From the NCBI GenBank assembly GCA_022579005.1, contig MU401466.1, forward strand, positions 62,001 through 126,000: DNA of 64,000 nt, given 5' to 3'. Both the position numbers and the translations under genes were made by a program. Shown here in pieces: positions 36,701-48,114 of this stretch. The notes beneath the pieces are model-generated. The model ran no database searches. It was not told where the DNA came from and was given only the letters and a program-made list of their open reading frames with translations. How positions within the stretch are numbered: the stretch's first letter is position 1; the number at the start of each line of letters is the position of its first letter. This DNA is from Poronia punctata. Lineage: Eukaryota > Ascomycota > Sordariomycetes > Xylariales > Xylariaceae.

Positions 36701-39700
36701 TCTTATCCATCGTCGATATCAAGGTGACCAAAGGCACGGCCATTTATCGTTCGCAAGGGACCTCACGCGAGACTTCGGACGGCACCTACGCCATCTTTGA
36801 CAGGGAACTAACCTTCCTACTGGAATGTTCTGTGGCCATTAGCGAGCCGGCGCTCGACGTAACTGCCGTTGCCGAGTTTCACGAACAAGATGTCACTGTG
36901 GCGCTGCAGTCAGCTGGAGGGATAACGCTGTCGGACCTGCTCTCCTGGTTCGACAAGCTCACCGGTATCCAAGACAACAAGCTCAAGGACTGGCTCGACA
37001 AGGAAGAGTTAAAAGGCAGCAAGGTGGCAATTCGTCGGATCTCACTCCTTTTGAATATCGCCAACTCCACCCCATCCCTGACGCATTTCAGTATTGACCT
37101 TGAAGTGTGTCTCAGCTTTGGGCAGCGCGAGCCTTCGAACCCCTCCGTCATGCTTTTCAACTATAGCAGGAGCGTAGGAGCGGATGAGAAGTTTGGGACT
37201 CTGACCGGGACACTTTGGAGTCGTAAGTCATCATATCCCCCGCTTTTCCTAATCTTCTAACACGTGAATACAGCACCCCCTGATTCTATGGTCTTGCCTT
37301 ATCGAAAGTTACTTTGGGATTGGGAGGACTACAAAGAATTCGTCCCATCTACCCCTAATCCCGCGCGTCGACTCGACTTATTACGTCTCTTCCCAACTTC
37401 CCATGGCGGTAAAAACGTTACGCACGTCCCGGAGGGTATCCCAACCCAGGTGGCTCAAGCACAGATCAGTATCTCTGACGATGGAATATCCTTTGTTGGG
37501 GAGCTCGTTTGCGACAGGGTCCCTGATGGCGATGTGCCCGGTATCGCTATAAGTTATCTCGGCCTCCAAGCGTCCTACTTCTGGGCCGGTAAAAAGGGCG
37601 CGTTCGTCGAACTAGATGTGGTGATCGCGCTTGAACCAAGTCCGTCATCTGATAACCAAGAAGCGGCAGAGATGAAAGGTAAAATGGTATACGATTCTTC
37701 TGGGGGTTCTGCGAGTTGGCAGGTATCTGTCTACGTCTCCGACCTCAACGCAGGCATGCTTTACTCTTTATTTGACCAGGAGTCTCGTAATGCCGTTGCC
37801 TCTCTACTCGACCAGATTGAGTTAAAAAGCTTGCAGCTCGACTACAACTACTCGTCACAAACTAAAAAGTCGAGCTCGTTCAACGTCTACGGATCTCTTC
37901 TCCTCGGACCGTTGGAGCTTGACCTCAGTTTCGACTATACCGACAAGAAATGGGACTTTGTAGCCCAACTCAAAGCCAAGGATTCTCCGGCGACAACAGT
38001 GGGCGAGATCCTAAATAGTATCATACCCGATGCCGACCTTCCTGATTTCTTGGCCAATATTTCCATCTCGGCCCCCACGCTGTCTGTCAGCATGGAGAAG
38101 GACAAGGAGGCCGGGAACTTGGTCCTATTCTCCGTCTCTTGCGCCGTTGATGCCTTCGAGTTCACCTTTGTGCAATGTCGTCACAAGGATGCGAAGAGTC
38201 CCAAGCGGGTTCTTAAAGCTTCCATCAACAAGTTCCCATCCATCGTTGTGCCGATGGTTGGAGACATCACCAACATGCTGGGCGAGCTGTACTACATGTA
38301 CGTCGACGACACATCCGCTACAGGTGGGCTTACTCGTGAAGAGGCTCAACACATCGACTCCATCTTGGTCACAGACGATTTACCGTTCAAAGACACGAAA
38401 AAGGAAGGGGAAAAGAAACCTACCGACGTCGTCATTGTCAAGGGATCACATTTTGTCGTCGCTACCAAGAAGGGCGAGGACAAGAACATCATAATTGACT
38501 ACGTCTTCTCAGCAGAGAAGAAAAAGAAAAAGAAGAAGAATCAGAGTGAAGAAGAGGCGAAGTCACTTGTTAGACATTCACACGGTCGTAGAAAGCACCA
38601 GTATGACTACGCAGGCTTTCAGGGACATGAACTCGGTGCTAAAGAAGCCAAGCAAAAGAGCAAGAAGTCGGATTCCAACATGGCACCCTTCCGTAAATCG
38701 GTTGGCCCGTTGTCTATCAGCAATATCGGCTTCAAATATGCTGATGGGGCGATTACCCTCATGTTGGATGCCGCAATCCAGCTAGGTCCCATCGGTTTAG
38801 CCATGCTCGGCGCAGGTATTAGTCTCGACTTGCGCAACTTGACGCTCGATTCTCTCCCTAGCAAGGTCAAATTGTCTCTGCAAGGTCTCGCGGCAGAATT
38901 CAACAAGCCTCCTGTGCAGATAGCCGGTCTCTTCCGCAAGTCGGGAAATTCGTACAGCGGCGGCTTGATCATCTCCTACAACGCTTATACGATCGAGGCT
39001 GCAGGATTCTATGGCCAACTCACCGACCAAAAGACTGGAAAGAACTTTACGTCTGTCTTCATCTTCGCTAGACTTGACGGGCCACTCTTGGAATTCGAAT
39101 TCATCGACGTATCGGGTGTGACAGCTGGGTTTGGATACAACAACCACATGAACTTTCCCGCCATCGACAACGTCATGAACTTCCCCTTCGTCTCCAACAC
39201 CGGCCTCGATCCCGATCCCATGACGACCCTGCAGACGTTAGTCGACTCCGGTACTTGGTTCTACCCTGAAGATGACTCCTATTGGCTTGCGGCAGGCTTA
39301 AAAGTCGATACTTTCCAAGTCCTCGCCATCTCCGCCGTAGCACTCGTGAAATGGGAAAACGGGGCGCTAAAGCTCGGCATCGTCGGTCTGGGATCAGTCA
39401 ACATCCCGCCTTCAAGCAAAACCGCGCGGTTCGGACTCATCGAGCTCGGCATCATGGTGACGGTGGACTTTGGCGAGGGCGTCTTTAGAGCGGAATCCCA
39501 ACTTTCCTCCCGATCCTTCATATTGGACAAGAACTGCCATCCCACCGGCGGCGCCGCTCTATGCTACTGGTTCGCCCCCAGCGTGCTACAAGGCGACTGG
39601 GTCTTCACCATTGGTGGTTATCACCGCGCTTACAAAGCTCCCTCCCATTACCCCAAGGCCCGACGTCTCGGCATCTCATGGACGGTATCGAGCATCATCA

Positions 39701-40966
39701 GCATCACGGGTGAAGCCTACTTCGCCATCACCCCAACAGCCTGCATGGCAGGCGGCCATCTGAAGGCAACTCTGGGTAAAGGTTCTCTATACGCATACTT
39801 TGACGCCCAGGCCGATCTCCTCATCAACTACGACCCCTTCCACTTCATCGCCGAGTCGCACGTGAGCGTCGGCGTCAGCTACACACAAGATCTCCTATTC
39901 ACCTCGGCGACCATCAAAGGCGAGATCGGCGCCTGGTTAACCCTTTACGGCCCACCCGTCGCCGGCCGGGTATACGTCGATTTCTGGATCTTCGGCTTCA
40001 ACATCGACTTCGGCCCGGGAAACACCAGTCCTCCTGACGTCTCCCTCGGCGATTTCTACTCTCTTGCCCTACAACTTAAAGGTTCGGAAGCGGCCAATGC
40101 TCCACAGGACAATCAAGGCCATCTCTTCACTTGTCAACGGGGTCTCGTTCCCAAGGATGAAGATGGTGATAATGCGGCACCGTGGCGCGTCCGTTCAGGT
40201 CGCTTCTGCTTCTCTATCCAGTGTCGATTCCCCGCCGATAGTATCGCTTTCGAGGGACACGATGATCCATTGAAATACACCAAAAATAAAATTTACGCGA
40301 AACCGATGAGACTTACAGACGGTAACCCTTTGACTTCGACTGTTGACGTGACAATCACACCAGTCGATGCAGAAGAGGAGAGCAAGCCCCCAGAATGGAA
40401 TATCAAAAGTCAAACAAGTAATCTCCCCAAAGCTCTATGGGGTCCATGTAAGTCAACTCACCTACCTACCTACCTACCTACCTACCTCCTTACCCAACCA
40501 ACCCAATCTTTTAAGACTGTAACTAACAGACATCACCACCCTAGACTCCCCCTCAACAGACCCCTCCCTAAACCCCAAAGTGCCCGCTCTCCTCGACCCG
40601 CAAGGATCCCCCTGCATCCAGCTCCAAACCGGCGCAATGCTCGCCTCCCCCGATCCCATCTTATCCGACGACATCATCGCCCCCTTTGACGTCCTCGCTT
40701 CCGGCGCGCAAGAAATCAAAGACGACGTCAAACCGTTTCCCGATATCTTGGTTTTACAGGATAGTTCCTGGTCACCTGTCGAAGCGAGAGATGAGGAGGA
40801 AATCAAGGATATTTGGAAGGAAAATGGGGACGATGTTATTGGGAAATGGGCGGGCGTTTTTACGGATTGGGATGGACAAGAGGAGTGGAAGGAGGGGATG
40901 CCCGAGGAGTTGAAGGGGAATTTCGATAGTTGGTATGTTGGGTTGCCGTATATTTCAGCTTGTTGA
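33701..40966 (+). CDS. Giant fusion: metallo-beta-lactamase-fold hydrolase + DUF6603 (2292 aa)
   Basis: Six exons: 33701-34344, 34432-34685, 34795-35037, 35096-37222, 37274-40447 and 40530-40966, all in phase, 2292 aa. Residues about 1-400 are an MBL-fold domain of the ComEC/Rec2 type: ITHWDQDHY (H87, D89, D91, H92), FAGDA (D321), SHHGS (H349-H350) and IHGHPRW (H377, H379). These ligand motifs lie in three different exons and become collinear only after splicing, which supports the model. A Gly/Ser linker follows near 630-645, then a beta-rich region, a lysine run (near 1505) and a DUF6603-type region at about 1560-2010 (GPLSISNIGFKYADGAI, GDWVFTIGGYHRAYKAPSHYP, FAITPTACMAGGHLKATLG). No signal peptide. 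DUF6603 has no known function. The MBL part could hydrolyse a phosphodiester or similar bond; the substrate is unknown. Confidence 0.82.
40463..40490. repeat. CTAC microsatellite inside the last intron of the MBL-DUF6603 gene
   Basis: About seven CTAC units just downstream of the donor at 40448. They are the ACCTACCT word seen throughout the intergenic DNA, here inside an intron. Confidence 0.85.
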
Positions 40967-42214
40967 TGAATTTCTTTTTTCTTTTTCTTTTTTTTTCTTT
41001 TGCTTTGCTTTGTTGTGTTTTGATTTGAGGTTTTTCTATTATGTTTTTAAGCCCGACCTTCTTACATCATTACCTTGCTCGTCATCGTTGTATTTCAATA
41101 ACGGACGTCGAAAAAGAATATCTGCCCATTGCGTTTCATTCAATATACACCACTACAATTTCTCATTTCTCATCATCTTCACCGTCCACCCATGACCCAT
41201 CATTCCATCATTCAAATGGGTATTGACGATATCTACTCGGCTCGTACCTATCTATCCACTCTGTTCCTATTTTTAGTTATAAGCACTCAACTCCTTCTTA
41301 ATACCTACATATACCTTGTATCCGTCCACTTGGCTTTCGTAACGGGTAGAGTAGGTAGTAACCCAAGGTAGTCGGTTCGGAAACTCAACCGAGTCCCCCC
41401 AAACCCAAACTAAATTACCTCAATCATTTTTTCATTTCCACAACATGGAGAACAACACGTCACGAATGCAAATTCATTTATTTTTTAAACTCTCATAAAA
41501 GAAGAGAAATGCGGTGGCTTGCCGGCAGGGTAGGGAATCTAATCTACACGTACTGCATACCTACCTTTACTTACTTATTTACCCGGCACCGAATGCCGAT
41601 GCCGAACAAAGTTAAGTAAGTAGAAAGTGGGTAAATATTTGTATTGCCGTAATTAGGTACCTAGGTTACCTAGATCCGTTGAGAAGTAGGCAGGAGGTAT
41701 GTATCAAAGGTTAGAATAAAGATTTCGAGGAAAGGTCGATTCTGTAACCATCTCCAAATGCAAGGTACAGAAACTGAAAGACCCGGCTCAAATTGCGGCA
41801 CCCCCACCCCCCCCCCCCGACCGATACAATTTACAAATGACAATTAATTCCCTGCATGGGAGAGAGAGAGAGAGAGAAACATGGGTCCAAGGAAAAAGAG
41901 GAAAGACATTCCGTCGAATTGTTTCTTTTTTAGGGCTAGGTATTATAAAAAATGGAACGGGGGAAACGGCCCCGGCCCCGGCGGAAGGGTTATGGAGTTC
42001 CAGGGGGGGGGGGGGGGGGGGGGGGGGGTTTTATTAAAAATTTTTAGGCATAAAAAAAATTGAAGAAAAAAAGAACCAAACATGAACACCAAATAGCAAT
42101 AGATTTAAAATATAAACCCCGANNNNNNNNNNGTCTTTGTTTTTTTTTTCTTGGGCTTTTATTCAATACTCCCGCGGGGGGCGCCCCCGCGCGCGCGCGG
42201 GGCTTGTTTTTCCT

Positions 42215-42248
<34 letters not shown>

Positions 42249-42473
42249 GTTTCTTTTCCATTTTTTCGGCGAAAAATAATGTCGATCATATACGACGGAA
42301 CCTTGACCTCCGAATCGCATCAGATTTAAATATGTAGCCCCAGATTCCTCTCTTCATGCCTTACTTTTTTTTTCTTCTTTCTTTTTCACTTCCGTGTGAT
42401 TAGGTATTTCCGACCCCCAAAAAAAAAAGTTGAATTAAAAGCAAAATAAAATAGAGAGAGAGAGAGAGAAAGG
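40967..42473. other. Intergenic region with low-quality sequence
   Basis: 1.5 kb between the MBL-DUF6603 gene and the Cip1-like gene. The first part is T-rich 3' flank. From about 41800 it contains C-runs, GA repeats, two long G-runs and an N gap. No gene is supported; the glycine-rich open frames here are translations of the G-runs. Confidence 0.6.
42002..42247. other. Assembly gap flanked by poly-G runs
   Basis: Ten N at 42123-42132, with G-runs of about 27 bases ending at 42028 and about 30 bases ending at 42247, plus a CGCGCG palindrome near 42180-42202. This looks like a scaffold join built from low-quality read ends rather than real sequence. Confidence 0.8.
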
Positions 42474-43278
42474 ATGCTGCGTCAAACTGCTATTCTTGGG
42501 CTCGCCGCCCTCGCGGCCGCTCAAGTATCCGAGGATTTCGAGAACGGCCTGGACGAGTCCGCCTGGCCTACATACGCCCTCGACTGCAACCAGGGCGGTT
42601 CCGTCACGCTCGACTCCTCCGATGCCCACAGCGGTAGCAACTCGGTCCGTGTCGATGGTGCCGGCGGTTACTGCGGACACATCTTCTTCGGCACGACCAA
42701 TGTGCCCAGCGGTGATATCTATGTCAGGACGTGGCTGTAAGTTAATTTTGTTATTATTTTTCCGCAATAGAAAAAAAAAAAGAAGAAAGAAAGAAAGAAA
42801 GAAAGAAAAAAGGGGGAGTCTGACCCACGGAAATTATAGAAAGGCGGACAAGGCCCTCACAGACTCCCACGTCTCCTTCATCACCATGCCCGACTCATCT
42901 CTGGGCGACAAGAAACATCTGCGCATCGGCGGTCAGAGCTCCATCCTGATGTACAACCGGGAATCCGATGACGCCACTCTTCCCGATCTCTCTCCCGACG
43001 GAATCGCCGCCTCCAAGGCCCTACCGGCCGGAAGCTGGCAGTGCTTCGAGTACCACCTGGGCACCGACGGTACTTTCGAGACCTGGTTGAACAACGCCAC
43101 CATCCCCGCCCTTACCGTCACTTCGGGCTCTGATAACCCCAATGCCGGCCAGTGGACAAGGAGCAGCTACGTTCCCAAGATCCAGGGCATCTACTTCGGC
43201 TGGGAGTCGTATGGAGGAGATATCAACACCTTCTGGTATGACGATATCGAGGTCAGCTCCAGCCGTGTTGGATGCTAG
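42474..43278 (+). CDS. cip1: Secreted Cip1-like protein (cellulose-induced protein 1 family)
   Basis: Two exons: 42474-42736 and 42840-43278, 233 aa. Signal peptide at about 1-16 (MLRQTAILGLAALAAA). The mature part matches the Trichoderma reesei Cip1 catalytic-like domain nearly end to end: FENGLDESAWP, DCNQGGSVTLD, GYCGHIFFGTT, HLRIGGQSS, YNRESDDATLPDLSPDGIA, CFEYHLGTDGT, WTRSSYVP, FDDI-like WYDDIEVSSSRVGC. Cip1 is a beta-jelly-roll protein induced on cellulose and structurally like polysaccharide lyases; its activity is unsettled. Unlike T. reesei Cip1, this protein stops right after the core (VGC) and has no linker or CBM1. The 103-nt intron contains an AAAG repeat. Confidence 0.92.
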
Positions 43279-43956
43279 ATGGTTGGTTGGTGACCTGCCT
43301 GCTGTGGTGCGAGCGCTACGTTAGTCTAGACTCTAGACTAGTGCGACCATTAGTGCTGATACTAGGGCCGGTGCTAGCGCTCGTGCTAGCGCTCGTGCTA
43401 GGCAGGTGGGAGGTGGTGTGTGGGGATGCGATCTCGCGCGACATACGTCTACCTACGTGTAGGTATATGTTCGCGACGGGAAGGGGTGGAAGAGGGGCAG
43501 ATGCCAAACCTGTATATAGTATATCTGCCTCTTCTTGATATATAAGAAAGAAACATTTCACCAAGTACCTATTATCGGGACCATGAAAACAACCAGGGTT
43601 GACAGCGAGCCTCAGATATGCAAGTCGCCATTGTGAGGATCACACACCGCCATGACGTAGCATGCAACACGTCGTTATAGATGTTGACTCGGAGAAAGAC
43701 CTCGTGATGGGACCTCAATTGGATAGAAGCCGATGGCTACATATGTAGTATCCGAATCTCATACTACCTGGGTGCTTTAAAGAACCTCTGATAACCCCAA
43801 GAGCCTCATCCTAGTAGATGTACATAGGGGGTTAGGTGCCATAACAGGTAGCACGCCACATGTCTTCCAAACAGCTTAGACCTGCCTACCTACCTTTGAT
43901 CTCTACCGACGTCCACGAGAAACAACTTCCTTTCGAAAGCGATTCTTCGATACAGT
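43279..43956. other. Intergenic region, 3' of two convergent genes
   Basis: About 680 bp between the convergent Cip1-like (+) and small hydrophilic protein (-) genes. A GCTAGCGCTCGT repeat lies near 43371-43400. No gene seen. Confidence 0.5.
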
Positions 43957-44492
43957 TTAAAACCGCTCCTTGTCTTTGATTGGGATATCGGAGCCCGTGG
44001 TCTTCTTGTACTGATTACGGATGAAATCCGAGATTTGCTCGTCCTTGGCTTGTTCGATGGCACTCTCGTTGCTCTGATCACCTTGGCCGAGCACCTTTTC
44101 TTGTACCAAGTCGATAGCTTTTGTGATTACACAAAATCAGCTTTCTGTTTCTCGTAAACGAACTACGAGCATCCTTGACCTAGTAGAAATCGACTGGGCT
44201 TTGGGCCGAAAAATGAATCGATCGTAGACAAGCCAAAGGAGAAAAAAAAAGGGAAACGGACCGGGAGACGAGGGGTATTGTTCATGCAATGGAGACGGAA
44301 AGCTTGGTAAGAAAACATACCTTTGTCAAGGGCATCCTCGTTCTTCTCGCTCTCCTTGCCGCCGCCCGCTGCTGCGTGTAGCTTATCCATAATGCCTCCC
44401 GACGATCCACCTTGAGTGTTTTGATTGTTTCCAGTCGTGGTGTTGGTTTCATCCTTGCGGTCTCCGCCGGTCAGGTTCTTGACGAAATCCAT
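43957..44492 (-). CDS. Small conserved hydrophilic fungal protein (110 aa)
   Basis: Two exons: 44492-44321 and 44117-43957, with a 203-nt intron (GTATGT...AAAAG), giving 110 aa. The sequence is Gly/Asn/Thr-rich at the N-terminus (MDFVKNLTGG), has GGIMDKLHAAAGGG in the middle, and after the junction reads AIDLVQEKVLGQGDQSNESAIEQAKDEQISDFIRNQYKKTTG. This resembles a widespread small ascomycete protein, often abundant or stress-related in expression data, with no assigned activity. No signal peptide, Cys or membrane segment. The exon junction is confident because the two halves form one helix. Confidence 0.82.
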
Positions 44493-47338
44493 GATTGTCT
44501 GGACTGATGCTATGTATCTGCGTAGGTACTGTACGTGCGTATTGGCGTAGGATGAGACGAATACTTGTATGACTCGGTGTTTGATAACTATAGGGAAGTT
44601 TATGTCTTTTGACTGAGAAATACGGTAATGCGATATATTTAGATAGATTCGGGACAGCAGATATCATTGACGTCTGTCTAGTAGGTACCTTGGGGTTTTA
44701 TGTAGGCGCTTGGCGAGGGGTCGATTTGTTACGGTGCCGAGAAGAGGAAGTCAAGGAGATACACATGGGATCTAATGATGTCACCGGGACGGCTAACCTC
44801 CCAGTCGCGCCTGACTCATGGGTTGTACAAGTTAGATATAGATTAAGCTATGTACAATAGCTTAGGCAAGTGCAATGTAAAGAATGCCTGCTTCGCGGCT
44901 TCCCCTACGAGGCACAATTGCCATGCCTCAACATCCAACTTGAAGAGGCAGATGCCTACCTTCCTTTGTCTTTTCACAGTTTCGCGCAAGACGGTAACAA
45001 CTTGACTTATGCCTATACTCACTTCTCCAAGAAGACCGCTACGAGCTTTTGGTCCGACTATAAATTAATAGATCATGCTTGCATGCTAGTCTAGTCTAGC
45101 CAATCTCTGTAACAATAGCTGGAGAGGGGGGCCGGGGGCGGGGGCGAGGTTGGATAGATGCATGACATACCTACCTGCCAAGTTCCGGGCTTATGGAGTA
45201 ATGTGCACAAACTTACAATAGAATGCGCATTGCTTTTCTCTTTGCTGCGTGAGGCGGCGAATTTCAAATGTGTCCAACTAGGTTGTCCGGTTGTCCCATT
45301 GATCTGCGACAGTGGCCAAGCCAACGCATATGATCCATATGGTGCCTGTTAAACCTTTCCACCATTTCCCCCCGTTGTGTTCGGGTTGAGAAACAAAAGG
45401 TCGTCTAGGAAGTATATGTCCAATACTACGAGATTGACATGCCTTTAAATCGGTGTCAGCAGGCTAGCCATCTGATAGGAAACGTTACCGTACACAGAAG
45501 CAACATCCGCGCTTATGGGTAGGAGTCTGTAACTTCACCTATCTTTTCTCCATCCGTCAACTGTAAAGGCCGAGTTGTACGTGTGTAAATGCATGAAACA
45601 TGCGCAAGCAGCAAACCACGGGTTTAACCCCCAAAAGATCTAAACCAGCCCTCTCCCTTTTTCGTTGGCCATAGGGGATATTCGGTGAGAGACAGAATGC
45701 TAATTCGTTGCAGTTCGCAGTATAAATTGGGGCCTATTCAGCCGGCCTCTTCTCAGGCCAGGGGATGGTCAAGGGCGGGGGGAAAGGAAAAGAGCTTGAT
45801 GGCGGAACTGCTCTTTGATTGCCCCGGATTGCTCCAGATGTCTTCCACTGAAGTCTTCCTATTGATACTTTGGTAGTAGGGTCTTGTTAGGGCAGGCGTG
45901 TGCATCACAGCTCATTATTGTACGAGCCACTGAAGCATCATAGCTGCTGGGCGTACGCGACATGACTGGATGCGGAGCGCTGTTGATATATGCGAAATTA
46001 GAGAGATATCCAGACCCAACACTTCTTACTGTTCCGTCCTACAACGCCTCTTAAGTGACCACAGAAGACAGTTGATTGACGGCCATAGCAGCGGCCTAGG
46101 AGAGGACGTGGTGGACGGTCATGATCGATGGCCATGGTAGGCGGCCAGTCAACATGGCCGAAACGTCGATGGACGTCATGGCTCTTCCAACGGTAGCCTG
46201 TGTTCACTGCAAATAGGCAGATAGTAACAATGATGGCAGTCATCGTGAAGGTGGCACGGTCAAACTCCCCCCCACCAGGCCGCAATAAGTGACCGAGTCC
46301 ACCAGCGCTTCCACAAACCCAGCATAGCCATCGACGATCAATAACCAACGCGTACTCGGAGGCCACAAACACGACGATGTATACCCTTGCGGATGGATAG
46401 CTGTATGGGTCTTCCGGGCTGATAGGCTAGTTTGGCTAGACTAGAAGGTCTCCCCCAAAGGTCGCGCTGTCAGCAACCCAGTGGGTTCCTCGTACATAGT
46501 AGGCAGGTTATAACACCATCAAGTGTGTGTTCTGGAGCCGTCGCCCCAGTCCTTCGTCGTTTCTCATAGAATTCCTATAAATCGAGAAAAGGTCGGCAGA
46601 TTTTGACGACATCATATAGTTCATAGGGGCGTGTATCAAAACTTAGTTAACACTAGCGACTTGACCTGCTAGCTGGGGAGTTTGGTTCGCCCTATGATTA
46701 TCCTGATAGGAATCGTCGAGGTGAATGTATGACGATAGCCAGGGTCAAAAAGAACGCCATAGTAGCCAAATTGAGACACAAGGACGCATTTGAGACATCT
46801 GCCAACCTCCTACGGCCTCATATTTCGTAGACATTGTTCATTGATAGGCAACGGATTGCTTGCTGTCTGGTAAAGAGTTGAGAAGGGTTTCCCCTTGCTT
46901 GAAGAGGCGCCCGGCTATGCAAGGAGAGGGTCGAGCCGCCAAGCACCTGCATGACGGAGATGTGAGGTAGGTACAGAAATAAGGTACTTAAGCTCTTAAT
47001 AACCGCGAACGTAAGGCGTGTCGGGCGAACGCAGCCTACGCGTGGAATCTATATACAGATACCATTGAAATTATCTGTAGAAAGTGTCTACCTATTTACA
47101 CAGTAGCAAGATAGGAGAGCGCAAGAGTATCCCTTTTCCCCTTTCGTAGCCCATTTACGCGAGGAAACAAGAGGGCGTCACAGCGTCGCATCAGCAATGG
47201 CGATTTCCTGCATTCACTGCAAGTTACGAGCAAGTGATTGGGCCTCATATCTAGGTGCCTTTTACGTGTAGCGCCTAACCTAAGATAGTGTAGTTTAAGG
47301 AGCTGGGAGGTAGATGCTTGAACCGTATGTGCTAGAAA
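44493..47338. other. Long intergenic region, no gene supported
   Basis: 2.8 kb with only short open frames; 45998-46372 (-) is the longest at 124 codons and has no recognisable motif. It lies between the small protein gene and a transposon. It may hold degraded mobile DNA, but no clear remnant was identified. Confidence 0.45.
47331..47338. repeat. Target-site duplication, left copy
   Basis: GCTAGAAA, 8 bp, immediately before the left inverted end. The identical 8 bp follow the right end at 48115-48122. Confidence 0.85.
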
Positions 47339-47649
47339 TAGGGTTGAATTAGTACAGTATCCTTCAGGAACATACTTGTATGATACATTTGCCCATACAA
47401 AAAAGTGTATAGTACGTATGATACATTCGCTTTCCTTTTTTTCCAACCCAACTACCACTTCTATTATAAAAACAACACTTTTACCTTATTTTACACCCTC
47501 TAATTCACCTTATCGTCACTTTTTCTGGTGTTTTTACTACGTTTTCAGCGTTATAGCTTGATTTTTCATACATACCGAAAGATACGCTGCAAAGGGCACC
47601 CCCTGCTAGTCCTAGCACCTGACCCACCACCTAGTTCACCACCTCACCT

Positions 47650-47788
47650 ACCTACAAAAGGGCTTCTAGCAAAAGGGCTTCTGCCAGCCAAAGGGCTTCT
47701 GCCAGCCAAAGGGCTTCTGCCAGCCAAAGGGCTTCTGCCAGCCAAAGGGCTTCTGCCAGCCAAAGGGCTTCTGCCAGGGCTAGCAAAA
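47650..47788. repeat. 18-bp minisatellite within the hAT-like element
   Basis: About six near-identical units of AAAGGGCTTCTGCCAGCC, with partial units at both ends. In one frame it reads Ala-Lys-Gly-Leu-Leu-Pro repeatedly inside a 101-codon open frame (47528-47833) that has no other protein-like features. Confidence 0.9.
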
Positions 47789-47848
47789 GCGCTTCAGCCA
47801 GGAAGGGTCAGAAAAGGGTCAGAAAAGGGCTAGCCAAAGCGGTAGCAG

Positions 47849-47913
47849 TGGCAGAGGTGGCAGAGGTGGCAGAGGTGGCAGAGGTGGCAGAGGTGGCAGA
47901 GGTGGCAGAGGTA
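47849..47913. repeat. 9-bp minisatellite within the hAT-like element
   Basis: Seven units of GGCAGAGGT in tandem, about 60 bp after the 18-bp array. Confidence 0.9.
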
Positions 47914-48114
47914 GGGAAAATTGTAGGCCAACGTAGGTCCGGAAGTTGAACTTCTTAGCTGTCGTAATACCTACTTATTTAGGTGCAGATCAGCGTAAAA
48001 GTGGACACGGAAGAACAAGTTATTCCGACGGTACATGTATCTTTCAAAGGTACAATATCATACAGGAATCATTCCGTATGATACAGTATCTGTATGATAC
48101 AAAATTCAACCCTA

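Larger units (their letters stand above)
47339..48114. mobile_element. Non-autonomous hAT-like element (776 bp)
   Basis: The element has perfect 12-bp terminal inverted repeats, TAGGGTTGAATT at 47339-47350 and AATTCAACCCTA at 48103-48114, flanked by the 8-bp direct repeat GCTAGAAA. Eight-base duplications and a TAGGG-type end are the pattern of hAT transposons. The subterminal 150 bp on both sides carry several copies of GTATGATAC in both orientations, as expected for transposase-binding subterminal repeats. There is no transposase frame; the centre is two minisatellites. Mobilisation would need an autonomous relative elsewhere. The perfect ends and duplication suggest recent insertion. Confidence 0.85.

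Noticed and set aside
41837..42337. Glycine-rich and proline-rich open frames
   Set aside because: They are translations of poly-G runs around an N gap, i.e. probable assembly artefacts.
45998..46372. 124-codon minus-strand frame in the long intergenic region
   Set aside because: No recognisable motif, no flanking splice logic, and GC-rich composition that gives chance open frames.
47650..47913. CRISPR-like array
   Set aside because: Units are contiguous with no unique spacers and the host is a fungus; these are minisatellites within a transposon.
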